The translations under genes and the position numbers were made by a program. A stretch of 64,000 nt of DNA from assembly GCF_024213375.1 (NCBI RefSeq), contig NZ_JANAVJ010000008.1, positions 1 to 64,000 on the forward strand. Reading direction: 5' to 3'. Shown here piece by piece: positions 52,401 to 59,886 of the stretch (position 1 is the stretch's first letter; each line of letters begins with the position of its first letter). The stretch is from Paenibacillus sp. MZ04-78.2. GTDB lineage: Bacteria > Bacillota > Bacilli > Paenibacillales > NBRC-103111. Below the pieces are notes generated by a model. It was not told where the DNA came from. It was given only the letters and a program-made list of their open reading frames with translations, and did no database searches.

Positions 52401-53317
52401 GCGACAAAGGTATTTGCTTCTTGTACGCCGAGTTCGATCAGCACTCTGGCCATCCGGTTCGATTGTTCGTCGAGCTGCCGATAAGTCAAGCAGTCCTTCC
52501 CGTCGACGATCGCAGGGCGATCCGGCGTGCGCCGCGTCTGCTCCGCAAACAGCCGATGGATGGTCGCATCGGAGGAAAAAGGCTCATCCGTTGGATTGAA
52601 CCCAACGAGCAGCTGCTCTCTCTCGTCTTGGCTCAGCAAAGCGATGCGGCCGACAGGCATATGGGGAGATTCGATCCAGGTCAGGACGATATTTTCCACA
52701 TGCCCCAGCAGCCTGCGGATCGTCGTCGGCTGAAACGCGTCCGGCTTGAACTCCGCACGGACTGCGAACACGTCCGAAAGAACGAACCGGATCGTGAGGT
52801 CGCATCCCGGAATGACGGGCAACCCCAGGACAGCGCCGGGAGCTTCCACGGCTACGGCTGTATTGAAAGGAAGCAGCAGTGAGTCGGACCCGCTCAAGTC
52901 GCGAAGCTCGCTGCGTGTAAGCGCGTAAGCCTTCCTTTGGGCCAGCATATCCTCCGCCTGGGCGACCAGCGATTCGAACGGCAGCGAAGCCTCGCCTGCG
53001 ATTCGGACAAGCACGATCCGGTCTTCCTCGGGCGCGACCGCTGCAAACCGTACCTCCTCGGTACGCAAATAGCGCTGCAGCAACACGGCCCACGCCGTAT
53101 AAAGCACGGTGCTCACCTGAACCCCGCGCATGCCGCAAAGCTGACGAAAGCGATTGGATGATGCATTTTCGAACGTACGGCTAAGCATCCGATATGCATC
53201 CGGGTCGCCCGCCGGACCGCGATCCAAATGAAGAACGGTAGCCACCTCCGCGTCCTGCATCTCCGTGATCCAATGGTCAACAATGCTGATCATCCCTTCA
53301 TCCACTTTCTGTGACAT
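46496..53317 (-). CDS. Two-module nonribosomal peptide synthetase with terminal reductase
   Basis: This encodes 2273 residues from the ATG at 53317 (GGGAGG ten bases before). Domain order: a half-size condensation-like domain without HHxxxDG (about 1-235); A1 (about 245-730, YGPTENTI, ending NGKVDRRALPEP); T1 (DAGGHSL, about 772); a complete C domain (DFHHIIVDG, about 955); A2 (about 1275-1770, SGTTGKPKG, NGKIDRRALPEP); T2 (ELGGHSL, about 1815); and a thioester reductase with GATGYLG (about 1908) and Tyr-x3-Lys in YYTKSK. It should join two amino acids and release the product reductively as an aldehyde, which would cyclise. Pocket residues, aligned by eye to GrsA, read DALFMGVII for A1 (hydrophobic, unassigned) and DVQFIAHVA for A2 (close to proline codes). 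No MbtH, phosphopantetheinyl transferase or transporter is adjacent. An ATG at 53455 with AGGAGG is the alternative start. Confidence 0.92.
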   Translation of the reverse strand: MSQKVDEGMISIVDHWITEMQDAEVATVLHLDRGPAGDPDAYRMLSRTFENASSNRFRQLCGMRGVQVSTVLYTAWAVLLQRYLRTEEVRFAAVAPEEDRIVLVRIAGEASLPFESLVAQAEDMLAQRKAYALTRSELRDLSGSDSLLLPFNTAVAVEAPGAVLGLPVIPGCDLTIRFVLSDVFAVRAEFKPDAFQPTTIRRLLGHVENIVLTWIESPHMPVGRIALLSQDEREQLLVGFNPTDEPFSSDATIHRLFAEQTRRTPDRPAIVDGKDCLTYRQLDEQSNRMARVLIELGVQEANTFVAVMMRPTLSMFAGILAVLKAGAAYVPIDPNYPPERIRYILEDSGAKLLLTEGESALPFAYEGQVVDLADRRMHDGDASPLPEFAEPSGLAYVIYTSGSTGQPKGTLIEHRSLVHFCEWHCSYFGVTMEDRSSKYCSVGFDASILETFPYLISGAAVHIIPEHIRLDAAELNGYFNRHGITISFLPTQLGEQFMKLPNRSLRVLMTGGEKLKTFHPQSYLIYNVYGPTENTIITTTQLVAAHSDNIPIGKPLNNVRLYILDACGEPQPVGVPGELCISGIGLARGYLNWPQLTEEKFVAHPFREGERLYRTGDLARWLPDGSIEYVGRLDHQVKIRGFRVETGEIEQRLRLHDRVLDCIVIAREDDAGRAYLCAYVVSEEPLTRSELSAFLAEQLPNYMVPSWFVMLSRLPINANGKVDRRALPEPEREAESASYAPPASEAEQGLAELWKELLGLRTVGVHDRFFDAGGHSLHVAVLRGKIERRFGVRLSIAELFEHATIREQAERIGQAGKPAGGGQAIEKAPEREHYPLHPAQKRLFFIGQMEQVGTAYNTPMLLKIEGSVDRRRMERTFEQMIERHESLRTAFAWVDGELAQTIWPRATFQMQFHAAAEEEAERLMSAFVVPFDLGKSLLFRAGLISCSEELHYLMLDFHHIIVDGVSMHVFFEEWSRLYRGEELPRPTIQFKDYAFWLNGRKPEEEAQQREYWLAALSGELPILQLPTDKERPGFQSFRGDTYPLRLDAGLTVRLKQFALRTDTTLYMILLAAYNVLLARYSGQEDIIVGVPVASRPQTELQPLIGMFVNTMPVRSFPERTKTFANYLQELKSILLAAFEHQDYDLERMMQSLRIPRVPERSPLFDTIFVMQNTGRTTTPSIDGSRITVQRYVDPISKYDLILDAKEMEETLRIDFQYCTDLFVRDTIERMANQYVRILEDALASEEKRLSELRLLSEAEIKEQVEGRNQTESAYDRELTIHGWFEEQARQTPDRPAVVFGDEALTYRQLNDRANRLAAVLIRHGVRPEQLVGLMTERSPDMIVGLLGILKAGGAYLPIDPDYPADRIKYMLDNSRARLLLTHTHLADRVEFDGMKLCLDTNAAYEEAADNPPPRSRPSDLLYVIYTSGTTGKPKGVMIEHRNMVNLLHHQFRHTSVDYSRSVLQFTTLSFDVSSQEIWSALLAGGALHLVTNETRRSPDKLLRLIEERQIQVLFLPVSYLKLILNESAYADKLPASVRHIITAGEPLAVPDKFKTHLQRHQVFLHNHYGPSETHVATAHTIDPNGPIPELPPIGKPIANTRIYLLNDRLHVQPPGVPGELYIAGDGVGRGYFNDERLTAEKFVPDPFVGEGRMYKTGDLARWTPEGALEFLGRLDHQVKIRGFRIELGEIENALLNHPSIREAVVIAREDGSGGKELCAYFAGTEKLPVKVVKEHLSKALPEYMLPSYFVPLKNMPLTPNGKIDRRALPEPAPGERAAAGRDRVVPRTDIERKIAAVWGELLSVPDIGVHDNFFELGGHSLKAAAMTARLQQDLDIGVNDVFEHQTIASLSAKVKPKANYLTAKLEQLKTARRDDAMERFDEETVAYRARNERYAQLDLTRDSGGYSDILLTGATGYLGIHLLRELLAGTAATVLVLVRAATEAEARERLLAKLAFYFAGDAVEAQFDRRIRIYRGDLSQDSLGLDEETYLELARTVDCIVHSAATVKHYGSYSHFESHNIASTERLLAFARMHRTKDVHHMSTLGVATGHIPGQSAAYFTEYDLDRGQQYENYYTKSKFEAEKRVVQARAQGLGTSIYRIGNLVFQSDTGKFQQNIEENAFYATLKSFIRLGMVPRLEADIDFSCVDRVSQAIVLLMKPAALKDEIFHLYNPHYESMHRVLGNGRSGGRMATGTLDEFIDYMKNRYEEGFCREEIESLMLHYGWLEQQEQTRFTLASEKTILLLKKLGFEWQAISDKQMDDMLRYCREVGFI

Positions 53318-53353
53318 CCTCTTTCTCCCTCCCGAAGTAAATTGGTCATGAAG

Positions 53354-53391
53354 ACAAAAAGCAACCCGTTCCAAATCCGAAACGAGTTGCT
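53354..53391 (-). terminator. Terminator-like hairpin in the NRPS leader
   Basis: On the minus strand, AGCAACTCGTTTC and GGAACGGGTTGCT form a 13-bp stem with G-U pairs, followed by TTTTTGTCTT. It lies between the promoter and the preferred start at 53317 and could attenuate transcription. If the start at 53455 is used it would instead be inside the coding region. Confidence 0.5.
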
Positions 53392-53552
53392 GTTCATAAC
53401 GAAGGCGTTCCCTGCAACCGTCAAGCCCGTGCGTTGACGCATACGGCCCCTCCATGGCTCCCTCCTGCAATGCAATGACGGAACCCTTTTATTCAATTCG
53501 TAGAACTATCGATTCATCTCGATTCTTTAAGCAATATTGCGTATATAGTTAT

Positions 53553-53580
53553 ATTTTACCATGTCGCGTCGAATTTCCAA
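53553..53580 (-). promoter_or_regulatory. Candidate NRPS promoter
   Basis: TTGGAA (53575-53580), 16 bp, TAAAAT (53553-53558) on the minus strand, inside an AT-rich stretch that is the only promoter-like region upstream of the NRPS. Confidence 0.4.
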
Positions 53581-53717
53581 AATACTTTTTAAGTGATAAA
53601 TACCACTTTCGCTCCCCTTTTTTTGCGGTAAAATGAGACGACAGCAGAAACTGGGCGTTAGCATATCATTGATTGTGAATATTTTCACAAACGAAAATGG
53701 AAAGGTCGTGTAGCGAT

Positions 53718-54575
53718 ATGTCGTATCGCAAGCCGGAAGAAATTGCGCATATTACCGCAGCGATGGGCGAGAAGAAAGCGAATATGCGTCCGCTGCAAGC
53801 TTGTACGCTGGGCTTTTTGGCAGGGGCTTTTATCGCGCTGGGCTTCCTTCTGTATCTGAGAGTAGCAGCGGGCGTTCCTGCGGCTTCGAGCGGGCTCGGC
53901 TCCGTGCTGGGCGCGGCGATGTTCCCCATTGGCTTGATCCTCACGATTATTGCCGGGGGCGAGCTGTTGACCGGAAACATGATGGCGGTGCCGCTCGCAC
54001 GGCTCCAGGGCAAAATAACGACGAAGCATCTCGCCGTCAATTGGCTGCTGATTACGCTGTCCAACTTTGCCGGGGCGCTCTTTGTCGCCTACCTGTTCGG
54101 TCACGTCGTCGGATTGACGGAAGCGGAGCCGTACTTGTCCAAACTGGTCAAAGTGGCGGGCGCCAAGCTTGACGAGAGCTTCCTGCAAGCCTTTATCTCG
54201 GGGATCGGCTGCAACTGGCTTGTCGCCTTGGCCGTTTGGCTCGCTTACGGCGCAAACGACGTCACGGGCAAAATGCTCGGCATCTGGTTCCCGACGATGA
54301 CCTTCGTCGCTATCGGCTTCCAGCATGTCGTCGCGAATATGTTCCTGATCCCTGCCGCGATCTTCGCAGGGCACTATACCTGGTGGGATTACTTGGGTAA
54401 CTTTGTCCCCGTCTTTCTCGGCAATGCCGTCGGAGGCAGCGTCTTCGTCGCCACCGCTTATTGGATAGCATATCTGAGAACCAAAGAAAAGGCAGAGCTC
54501 AACCGAGATTCGTCTCTTCCCCAGCCGCAGCCCCAACCGACAAGCGAACGAGCGGTAGCGGAAGGCAAAGCCTGA
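53718..54575 (+). CDS. Formate/nitrite transporter (FNT) family channel
   Basis: This encodes 285 residues from the ATG at 53718. Six membrane segments form the FNT fold. ACTLGFLAGAFIALGF and GAELxTGN-type GGELLTGNMMAVPLA are present, as are SGIGCNWLVALAVWLA and GFQHVVANMFLIP (the pore His region). FNT proteins carry formate, nitrite, hydrosulfide or related small monovalent anions across the cytoplasmic membrane. There is no nitrite reductase or formate lyase nearby, so the substrate is open. It is divergent from the NRPS promoter region. The C-terminal tail is Pro/Gln-rich and specific to this protein. Confidence 0.9.
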   Translation: MSYRKPEEIAHITAAMGEKKANMRPLQACTLGFLAGAFIALGFLLYLRVAAGVPAASSGLGSVLGAAMFPIGLILTIIAGGELLTGNMMAVPLARLQGKITTKHLAVNWLLITLSNFAGALFVAYLFGHVVGLTEAEPYLSKLVKVAGAKLDESFLQAFISGIGCNWLVALAVWLAYGANDVTGKMLGIWFPTMTFVAIGFQHVVANMFLIPAAIFAGHYTWWDYLGNFVPVFLGNAVGGSVFVATAYWIAYLRTKEKAELNRDSSLPQPQPQPTSERAVAEGKA

Positions 54576-54624
54576 AGCGGGCAGGAACAGTGAAAAACGC
54601 GCACCCGCTAATCTTTATCCAGCT

Positions 54625-55350
54625 TCACACAAGCTTAAGATACAAATCGAACGTTCGACTCAAAATGTCGCTAACCAGAGCTATAAATCGGGTATTATCC
54701 CCTGTCGTGTGAGCGTCATCTAACGCTGAATAATAAGCGAGTCTGTTTTCTTTTTCAACGACAATGGGCGGATACCCGTTCTTCATTAACTCAAAATTCA
54801 ATAATAATCGCGCCGTCCGACCGTTCCCATCGACGAACGGATGAATTTTCACAAAATCGCTATGCACCAATGCCGCTTTGGCTACAGGGTGAAGCTGCTG
54901 GCCCTCACTATCGTACCATTGAATGAACTGCTCCATGGCAAGAGGAACTTGCAGAGCGTCGGGCGGAATATGCTTGGCTCCGCTGATCAGCACATTTTCC
55001 TTCCGGTAAATACCTGCAAGATCATCCTGAATTCCTTTGAGGATTAGCCGATGAATACTTTTGATTTGCCACTCAGATAAAGGTTCCTGTCTTCGAACAA
55101 TGTCCTCGACATAAAGAATGGCCTCTTTGTGATTAATGACCTCCAAGTGTTCCTTAATCGTTTTCCCGCCAATCGTGATTCCTTCCAATGCTACCTTTGT
55201 TTCCGAGAGGGTTAATGTATTTCCTTCGATAGCGTTGGAATGGTACGTCCAATTCACGATAAGATGCTCCCGGATGCTTCGTAAGGTATGCGTTGACAGA
55301 GGCCTTTTCTGATCCAGTTGACTTTTTTTCTCATCAATAAGCTCGAACAC
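54625..55350 (-). CDS. Fic-family protein
   Basis: This encodes about 241 residues. Start is either GTG at 55350 (TTGGAG nine bases before, preferred) or ATG at 55356. The Fic motif HPFVDGNGRTARLL is complete, including His and both Gly-Arg anchors. The inhibitory helix motif SNAIEGNT (S-x3-E-G) is at about 40-47, so it is a class II Fic protein held inactive by its own N-terminal helix until the Glu is displaced. Fic enzymes usually transfer AMP to protein side chains. There is no antitoxin-like neighbour. The gene is less GC-rich than its surroundings. Confidence 0.9.
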   Translation of the reverse strand: MFELIDEKKSQLDQKRPLSTHTLRSIREHLIVNWTYHSNAIEGNTLTLSETKVALEGITIGGKTIKEHLEVINHKEAILYVEDIVRRQEPLSEWQIKSIHRLILKGIQDDLAGIYRKENVLISGAKHIPPDALQVPLAMEQFIQWYDSEGQQLHPVAKAALVHSDFVKIHPFVDGNGRTARLLLNFELMKNGYPPIVVEKENRLAYYSALDDAHTTGDNTRFIALVSDILSRTFDLYLKLV

Positions 55351-55407
55351 AAGCATCCACTCCAAATATAGAATCCATCATTTTTGATGATAGAACAAAA
55401 GAAGCCC

Positions 55408-55883
55408 CTACCTCATGCCGACACCAAAATAATCGAGCATGCTATCTTTGACATCTTCCAACGCAGGCAATTCGTCCGTCAAATACGCCTGCGGCTCGAA
55501 AGCCCGGAGAATCTGCCGCAAATAGACGTACACTTCTTCTTTTGCAGCCCAAATTTCACCGGGAACAAGCTTTGCCTGCTCAATCAGAGCAAGAAATGCG
55601 TCAGCCAGATCGTTTGCCATTTGCGTATTATTACTTAAGCCGTGTTTTAAGATTTGCCCCGAACTCTGGTCTACGATCAGGAACATCTTTGGAAAAAAGG
55701 GACGCTCCCCTTCGTCAACAGGTATTGGTACGAAGAAGCAGTCGATTTCCCAAATGCCCGCGAACTTTCCGGATTTTGCACGCCGAACATATGCCCGTTG
55801 GTCATCCATTCCCAGCACTTGCTTTTCTTAAAAGATATGGCCTCTTCATATAACGCTTTCCACTGATCCATTGTAGGATTCAT
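55408..55883 (-). pseudogene. Broken gene, frameshifted into two halves
   Basis: The N-terminal half starts at ATG 55883 (GAGGAAG upstream): MDQWKALYEEAISFKKSKCW, EWMTNGHMFGVQNPESS, then runs into a meaningless frame. From about 55775 the second half continues in another frame: KFAGIWEIDCFFVPIPVDEG, ERPFFPKMFLIVDQSSGQIL, and a C-terminus ELPALEDVKDSMLDYFG. The two halves look like the conserved start and end of a DUF6930/DUF7309-type protein; the middle seems to be deleted at a frameshifting junction. It lies 75 bp downstream of an RQC-domain gene in the same orientation. Family naming is from memory and tentative. Confidence 0.6.
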
Positions 55884-55957
55884 TCGCACACTTCCTCATT
55901 GTACAAAAATGGTAAAAATATCGTCCATAATCGATAAAAGTTCCTTGCCCACCATGA

Positions 55958-56767
55958 TTATACCATACTTATCCAAGTGAGCCTTCTCTTCCCCCTCACG
56001 ATTCCTCTTCGATCGTCACCGGGCAGTTCGATTCCCATGTTGCGAAACCACTTCTTCTCGCGGCATTTCGGACATCGCTTGGGCGGTGCGAAGCCTTTGC
56101 TTTTATAAAACTTCTGTTCCTCCACTTCAAACTGAAAACGTTCTCCGCATTCCCGGCATTTCAGAAGCTCCGGTTCCAATCCAGGGACCGTGAATTCAGT
56201 CTGCTTATGCTGCCCGTCAAGGGAAGACAAGCCGTCTTCACTGCGAAGAGCCGCGATCGTTTCGCGTATGGCTTCCCGCACTTTTCTTACCTCGATTTTC
56301 TCCCACTGCTCCAGAAAGGGAACATATTGGGAAGCGCGTTTTCGTTTTACCGTTTCCAGCAATTCCAGAACCATGCCGCGGTTTCTTTCCTTTAAATAGC
56401 TCATATCCACCGCGGCTACGCCTTTGCGCAGCCAAGCGTCCCACTCCTTTAGAAGCTCTTCTACTATTTGGCTGCGCTCTATGGTCCAGCCCTGTTCCGT
56501 AAACACAAGCATCGGCAGCTTCCCGCTAAACTGAATCTCCAGAAAATCGTGGTGAATCATCCAATCCACCTTTTCCATAATCTGCTCAAGTGTCTGCGCT
56601 CGAAAGTAACCGTAGGTCGGACAAAGATCCAGACCGAGCTCCAACACTTTTTTATCACGGGAACCTTTCAATATTTTTGCGAGCAGCGTCCTGCCGCCCT
56701 GACCGATAATTTCATCCGCTGCTCTAAGGATAGCGAGAATTTCTTCATTAGTTAATCGAATACCCAT
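55958..56767 (-). CDS. RQC-domain plus zinc-ribbon protein (RQC-minor type)
   Basis: This encodes 269 residues from ATG at 56767 behind GAGGTGAGG. The N-terminal part (about 1-100, IRLTNEEILAILRAADEIIG, PTYGYFRAQTLEQIMEKVDW) resembles the winged-helix RQC domain of RecQ helicases, without any helicase domain. A charged helical middle (about 115-195) is followed by a zinc ribbon (about 208-245) with CRECGERFQF and CPKCREKK, in the EQKFYKSKGFAPPKRC pattern. The combination suggests a DNA- or RNA-binding protein; the role is unknown. Confidence 0.8.
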   Translation of the reverse strand: MGIRLTNEEILAILRAADEIIGQGGRTLLAKILKGSRDKKVLELGLDLCPTYGYFRAQTLEQIMEKVDWMIHHDFLEIQFSGKLPMLVFTEQGWTIERSQIVEELLKEWDAWLRKGVAAVDMSYLKERNRGMVLELLETVKRKRASQYVPFLEQWEKIEVRKVREAIRETIAALRSEDGLSSLDGQHKQTEFTVPGLEPELLKCRECGERFQFEVEEQKFYKSKGFAPPKRCPKCREKKWFRNMGIELPGDDRRGIVRGKRRLTWISMV

Positions 56768-57110
56768 AAGCGGAACCCTCACCTCTACAACGCCACTGTA
56801 CCTTTCTATCAGACAGTATAAACCAGAATCAGCTCTCGTAAAATAGAGGCTTTTTGAATCTTTTCGACCCGTCGGTCGATATGCCGGTACCAAAAATCCG
56901 CTCCTACCCCGTTACATATCCCTCCGGCACTTGAATATATTTAGTAACAAGCACTTTTTTCAAGTACTTGTCATGTTAGTTACGTGTTTCTTTACCGCTT
57001 ATCGTCCACCCGGTCCCAACACCGTTCAAGCATTCGACGCCGGCTCAGCCGCTTTTTGACCGCGCTATCGAAGCCAGCTTTGTTCTAAAAGCTATCAGGA
57101 GGTGTTCCGC
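56768..57110. other. Intergenic region before yhbH
   Basis: No gene. An imperfect inverted repeat ACAAGCACT, then AAGTACTTGT (about 56949-56974), may be a regulator site or hairpin for the sporulation genes; a sporulation sigma factor promoter is expected here but I cannot identify one with confidence. Confidence 0.35.
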
Positions 57111-58271
57111 ATGACAGAGCCTTTATTTATCGTATCCCGCGAGGACTGGTCCCTGCACCGCAAAGGATATCAGGATCAGACCCGCCATCAGCAGAAAGTC
57201 CGGGAAGCGATTAAGCAAAATCTGCCCGATCTGGTGACGGACGAAAGCATCATCATGTCGGACGGCAAGCAAATCGTCAAAGTGCCCATCCGCAGTCTGG
57301 ATGAGTACCGTTTCCGCTATAATTACAACAAGAGCAAGCATGTGGGGCAAGGCGACGGGGACAGCCAAGTCGGCGACGTTCTAGGGGTAGACCCGCAGCA
57401 CGCTTCCGGTCCGGGCAAGGGCGAGGGCGCCGGCGATCAGCCCGGAGACGACTATTACGATACCGAGGTGGAGATGGAGGAGCTGCAGTCCATGCTCTTC
57501 GAGGAGTTGGAGCTGCCGAACCTGCAGCAGAAAGAAAAGCACAATGTCACGACCAAAGAAATCGTTTTCAACGACATCCGCAAAAAAGGAATCATGTCCA
57601 ACATCGACAAGAAGCGGACGATTCTCGAAAATTTGAAGCGGAACGCCACCTCCGGGGTTCCCGGCATTCATCATATCAGCCCGGACGATCTTCGCTACAA
57701 GACGTGGGATGAAATCGTCACCCCTCACTCGAATGCGCTGGTGCTCGCCATGATGGATACGTCCGGCAGTATGGGGTCCTTCGAAAAATATATCGCGCGC
57801 AGCTTCTTCTTCTGGATGACGCGGTTCCTGCGGACGAAATACGAACAGGTGGAAATCATTTTCATCGCCCACCATACCGAAGCCAAGGAAGTGACGGAAG
57901 AGGAATTTTTCACCAAAGGCGAAAGCGGCGGCACGATCTGCTCTTCGGCCTATCAGCTTGCGGTCGACTTGATCGATCGGCGCTATCCGCCGTCCCGCTT
58001 CAATATATATCCGTTTCATTTCTCCGACGGCGATAACCTGACATCGGACAACGAACGATGCGTACGGCTAATCGGCGAGCTGGTCAAGCGGGCGAACCTG
58101 TTCGGGTACGGCGAAGTGAACCAATATAACCGCAGCAGCACGCTCATGTCCGCTTACCGGAACATTCATGACCCGAAATTCGTACACTACGTGATTCGTG
58201 AGAAAGGCGAAGTGTACAAGGCGCTCAAAACCTTTTTCCCGAAGGGCGCGGAGGGGAGGATCGCCCAGTGA
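57111..58271 (+). CDS. yhbH: Sporulation protein YhbH (DUF444)
   Basis: This encodes 386 residues, ATG behind AGGAGGTG. Family signatures: [40 protein letters not shown] and a von Willebrand-like metal site in [39 protein letters not shown] and [19 protein letters not shown] follow. YhbH is part of the mother-cell sporulation programme in Bacillus and usually lies between prkA and spoVR; prkA is not here. It overlaps spoVR by four bases (GTGA), so translation is coupled. Confidence 0.95.
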   Translation: MTEPLFIVSREDWSLHRKGYQDQTRHQQKVREAIKQNLPDLVTDESIIMSDGKQIVKVPIRSLDEYRFRYNYNKSKHVGQGDGDSQVGDVLGVDPQHASGPGKGEGAGDQPGDDYYDTEVEMEELQSMLFEELELPNLQQKEKHNVTTKEIVFNDIRKKGIMSNIDKKRTILENLKRNATSGVPGIHHISPDDLRYKTWDEIVTPHSNALVLAMMDTSGSMGSFEKYIARSFFFWMTRFLRTKYEQVEIIFIAHHTEAKEVTEEEFFTKGESGGTICSSAYQLAVDLIDRRYPPSRFNIYPFHFSDGDNLTSDNERCVRLIGELVKRANLFGYGEVNQYNRSSTLMSAYRNIHDPKFVHYVIREKGEVYKALKTFFPKGAEGRIAQ

Positions 58272-59698
58272 ATGCGGATGACATCAAGCAGTTGGAGTAC
58301 GCCATCGAGGAAATTACCGAGGTCGCCGGCGGCTTCGGTCTCGACTTTTACCCGATGCGCTACGAGATATGCCCTTCCGATATTATCTACACCTTCGGCG
58401 CTTACGGGATGCCGACCCGCTTCTCACACTGGAGTTTTGGAAAAACTTTTCACAAAATGAAGATGCAGTACGATTTTGGACTCAGCAAAATTTACGAGCT
58501 TGTCATCAACTCCGACCCATGCTACGCTTTCCTGCTCGACGGCAATTCGCTCATTCAGAACAAGCTGATCGTGGCGCATGTGCTGGCGCACTGCGACTTT
58601 TTCAAAAACAACGTCCGCTTCTCCAAGACGAACCGCAACATGGTCGAGAGCATGTCCGCCACGGCCGAGCGCATCCGCCGATACGAGATCGAATACGGGA
58701 CGGACGAGGTGGAACGGTTTATCGATGCCGTGCTCGCCATCCAAGAGCATGTCGATCCGCTGATCACGAAGCCGTACCGCGGACGAGGCAGCGGCCGGGA
58801 AGAAACGGCGGATGATCAGCAAAAGCCTACGGAGCGCAAGTTCGGCTACGAGGATTTATGGGATTTGGATGAGAAGCCTGGAGCCAAGACCATCAACCCT
58901 AAAGAAGCCCCGGCCAAGTTTCCGCCCAAGCCGGAGAAGGATCTGATGCTTTTTATCGAAGAGCACGCTCCTTACCTGAAGGATTGGCAGCGCGACGTCA
59001 TGACGATGCTGCGGGACGAAATGCTGTATTTCTGGCCGCAGATGGAGACGAAGATTATGAACGAAGGCTGGGCCTCCTACTGGCATCAGCGCATTATGCG
59101 GGAGCTCGATCTGACCGACTCCGAGACGATCGAATACTCCAGGCTCAACTCCTCCGTTGTCATCCCGTCCCGCCATACGCTCAATCCGTATTATCTGGGA
59201 CTGAAAATTTTCGAGGATATCGAGAAGCGCTGGGATAACCCGTCCAAGGAGGACCGGGAACGCTTCGGTTATAAAGGCGGCGAAGGCCGGCAAAAAATAT
59301 TTGAGGTGCGCGAATTCGACTCCGATCTATCGTTCATCCGCAACTATATGACCAAAAAGCTGTGCGACGAGCTCGATTTATATATTTTCGAGAAAAAAGG
59401 GCCGGAGTGGAAAATTACCGACAAATCTTGGGAACATATCCGCGACCAGCTCGTGTATTCCCGGGTCAACGGCGGCTTCCCTTATATCGTAGTCGAGGAC
59501 GGGGATTTCGAGAAGAACGGCGAGCTGTACTTGAAGCATATGTACGAGGGCATCGAGCTCGATCTGAAGTATGTGGAGCGGACCCTCCCGTATATTCACC
59601 GGCTGTGGGGGAAGACGGTGTATCTGGAATCGGTCATCGAAACGAAGCCGGTACTGTTTACCTTCGACGGGAAGAAGCACAACAGGAAGTTTTTGTAA
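58268..59698 (+). CDS. spoVR: SpoVR family protein
   Basis: This encodes 476 residues from the GTG at 58268, within the yhbH stop, behind GGGAGG. The conserved regions are present: [62 protein letters not shown] with the His cluster. It is involved in spore cortex formation in B. subtilis and found with YhbH in many bacteria, including non-sporulating ones. A terminator follows. Confidence 0.96.
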   Translation: MNADDIKQLEYAIEEITEVAGGFGLDFYPMRYEICPSDIIYTFGAYGMPTRFSHWSFGKTFHKMKMQYDFGLSKIYELVINSDPCYAFLLDGNSLIQNKLIVAHVLAHCDFFKNNVRFSKTNRNMVESMSATAERIRRYEIEYGTDEVERFIDAVLAIQEHVDPLITKPYRGRGSGREETADDQQKPTERKFGYEDLWDLDEKPGAKTINPKEAPAKFPPKPEKDLMLFIEEHAPYLKDWQRDVMTMLRDEMLYFWPQMETKIMNEGWASYWHQRIMRELDLTDSETIEYSRLNSSVVIPSRHTLNPYYLGLKIFEDIEKRWDNPSKEDRERFGYKGGEGRQKIFEVREFDSDLSFIRNYMTKKLCDELDLYIFEKKGPEWKITDKSWEHIRDQLVYSRVNGGFPYIVVEDGDFEKNGELYLKHMYEGIELDLKYVERTLPYIHRLWGKTVYLESVIETKPVLFTFDGKKHNRKFL

Positions 59699-59702
59699 AA
59701 AA

Positions 59703-59734
59703 TAGGGGCTGTCACTTTACATGACAGCCCCTAT
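59703..59734 (+). terminator. Terminator of yhbH-spoVR
   Basis: TAGGGGCTGTCA (59703-59714) pairs with TGACAGCCCCTA (59722-59733). The T-tail is weak. Confidence 0.7.
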
Positions 59735-59886
59735 AGCTTGACGTTGCCGGCTATCACTCTCCGTCTCCCCGTTTGAGTGTAAGAAACAACCGGATTTTGT
59801 TCAATTCTCCAAGCCTCCAAGCAATTAGTCACCTAACAACAAGTACAAACCGACTTTGAAATCGAGAAAATTTGGACATAGTGCGG

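Noticed and set aside
53290-53496. Small basic frame overlapping the NRPS start as a leader peptide gene
   Set aside because: It overlaps the start in another frame, and its start has no good ribosome-binding site; weak case only.
53318-53552. T-box riboswitch before the NRPS
   Set aside because: The hairpin and T-run fit a terminator, but the conserved T-box sequence (GGGTGGNACCGCG type) and a specifier loop are absent.
55654-55866. Plus-strand frame opposite the broken gene
   Set aside because: Shadow of the minus-strand coding halves, without a ribosome-binding site.
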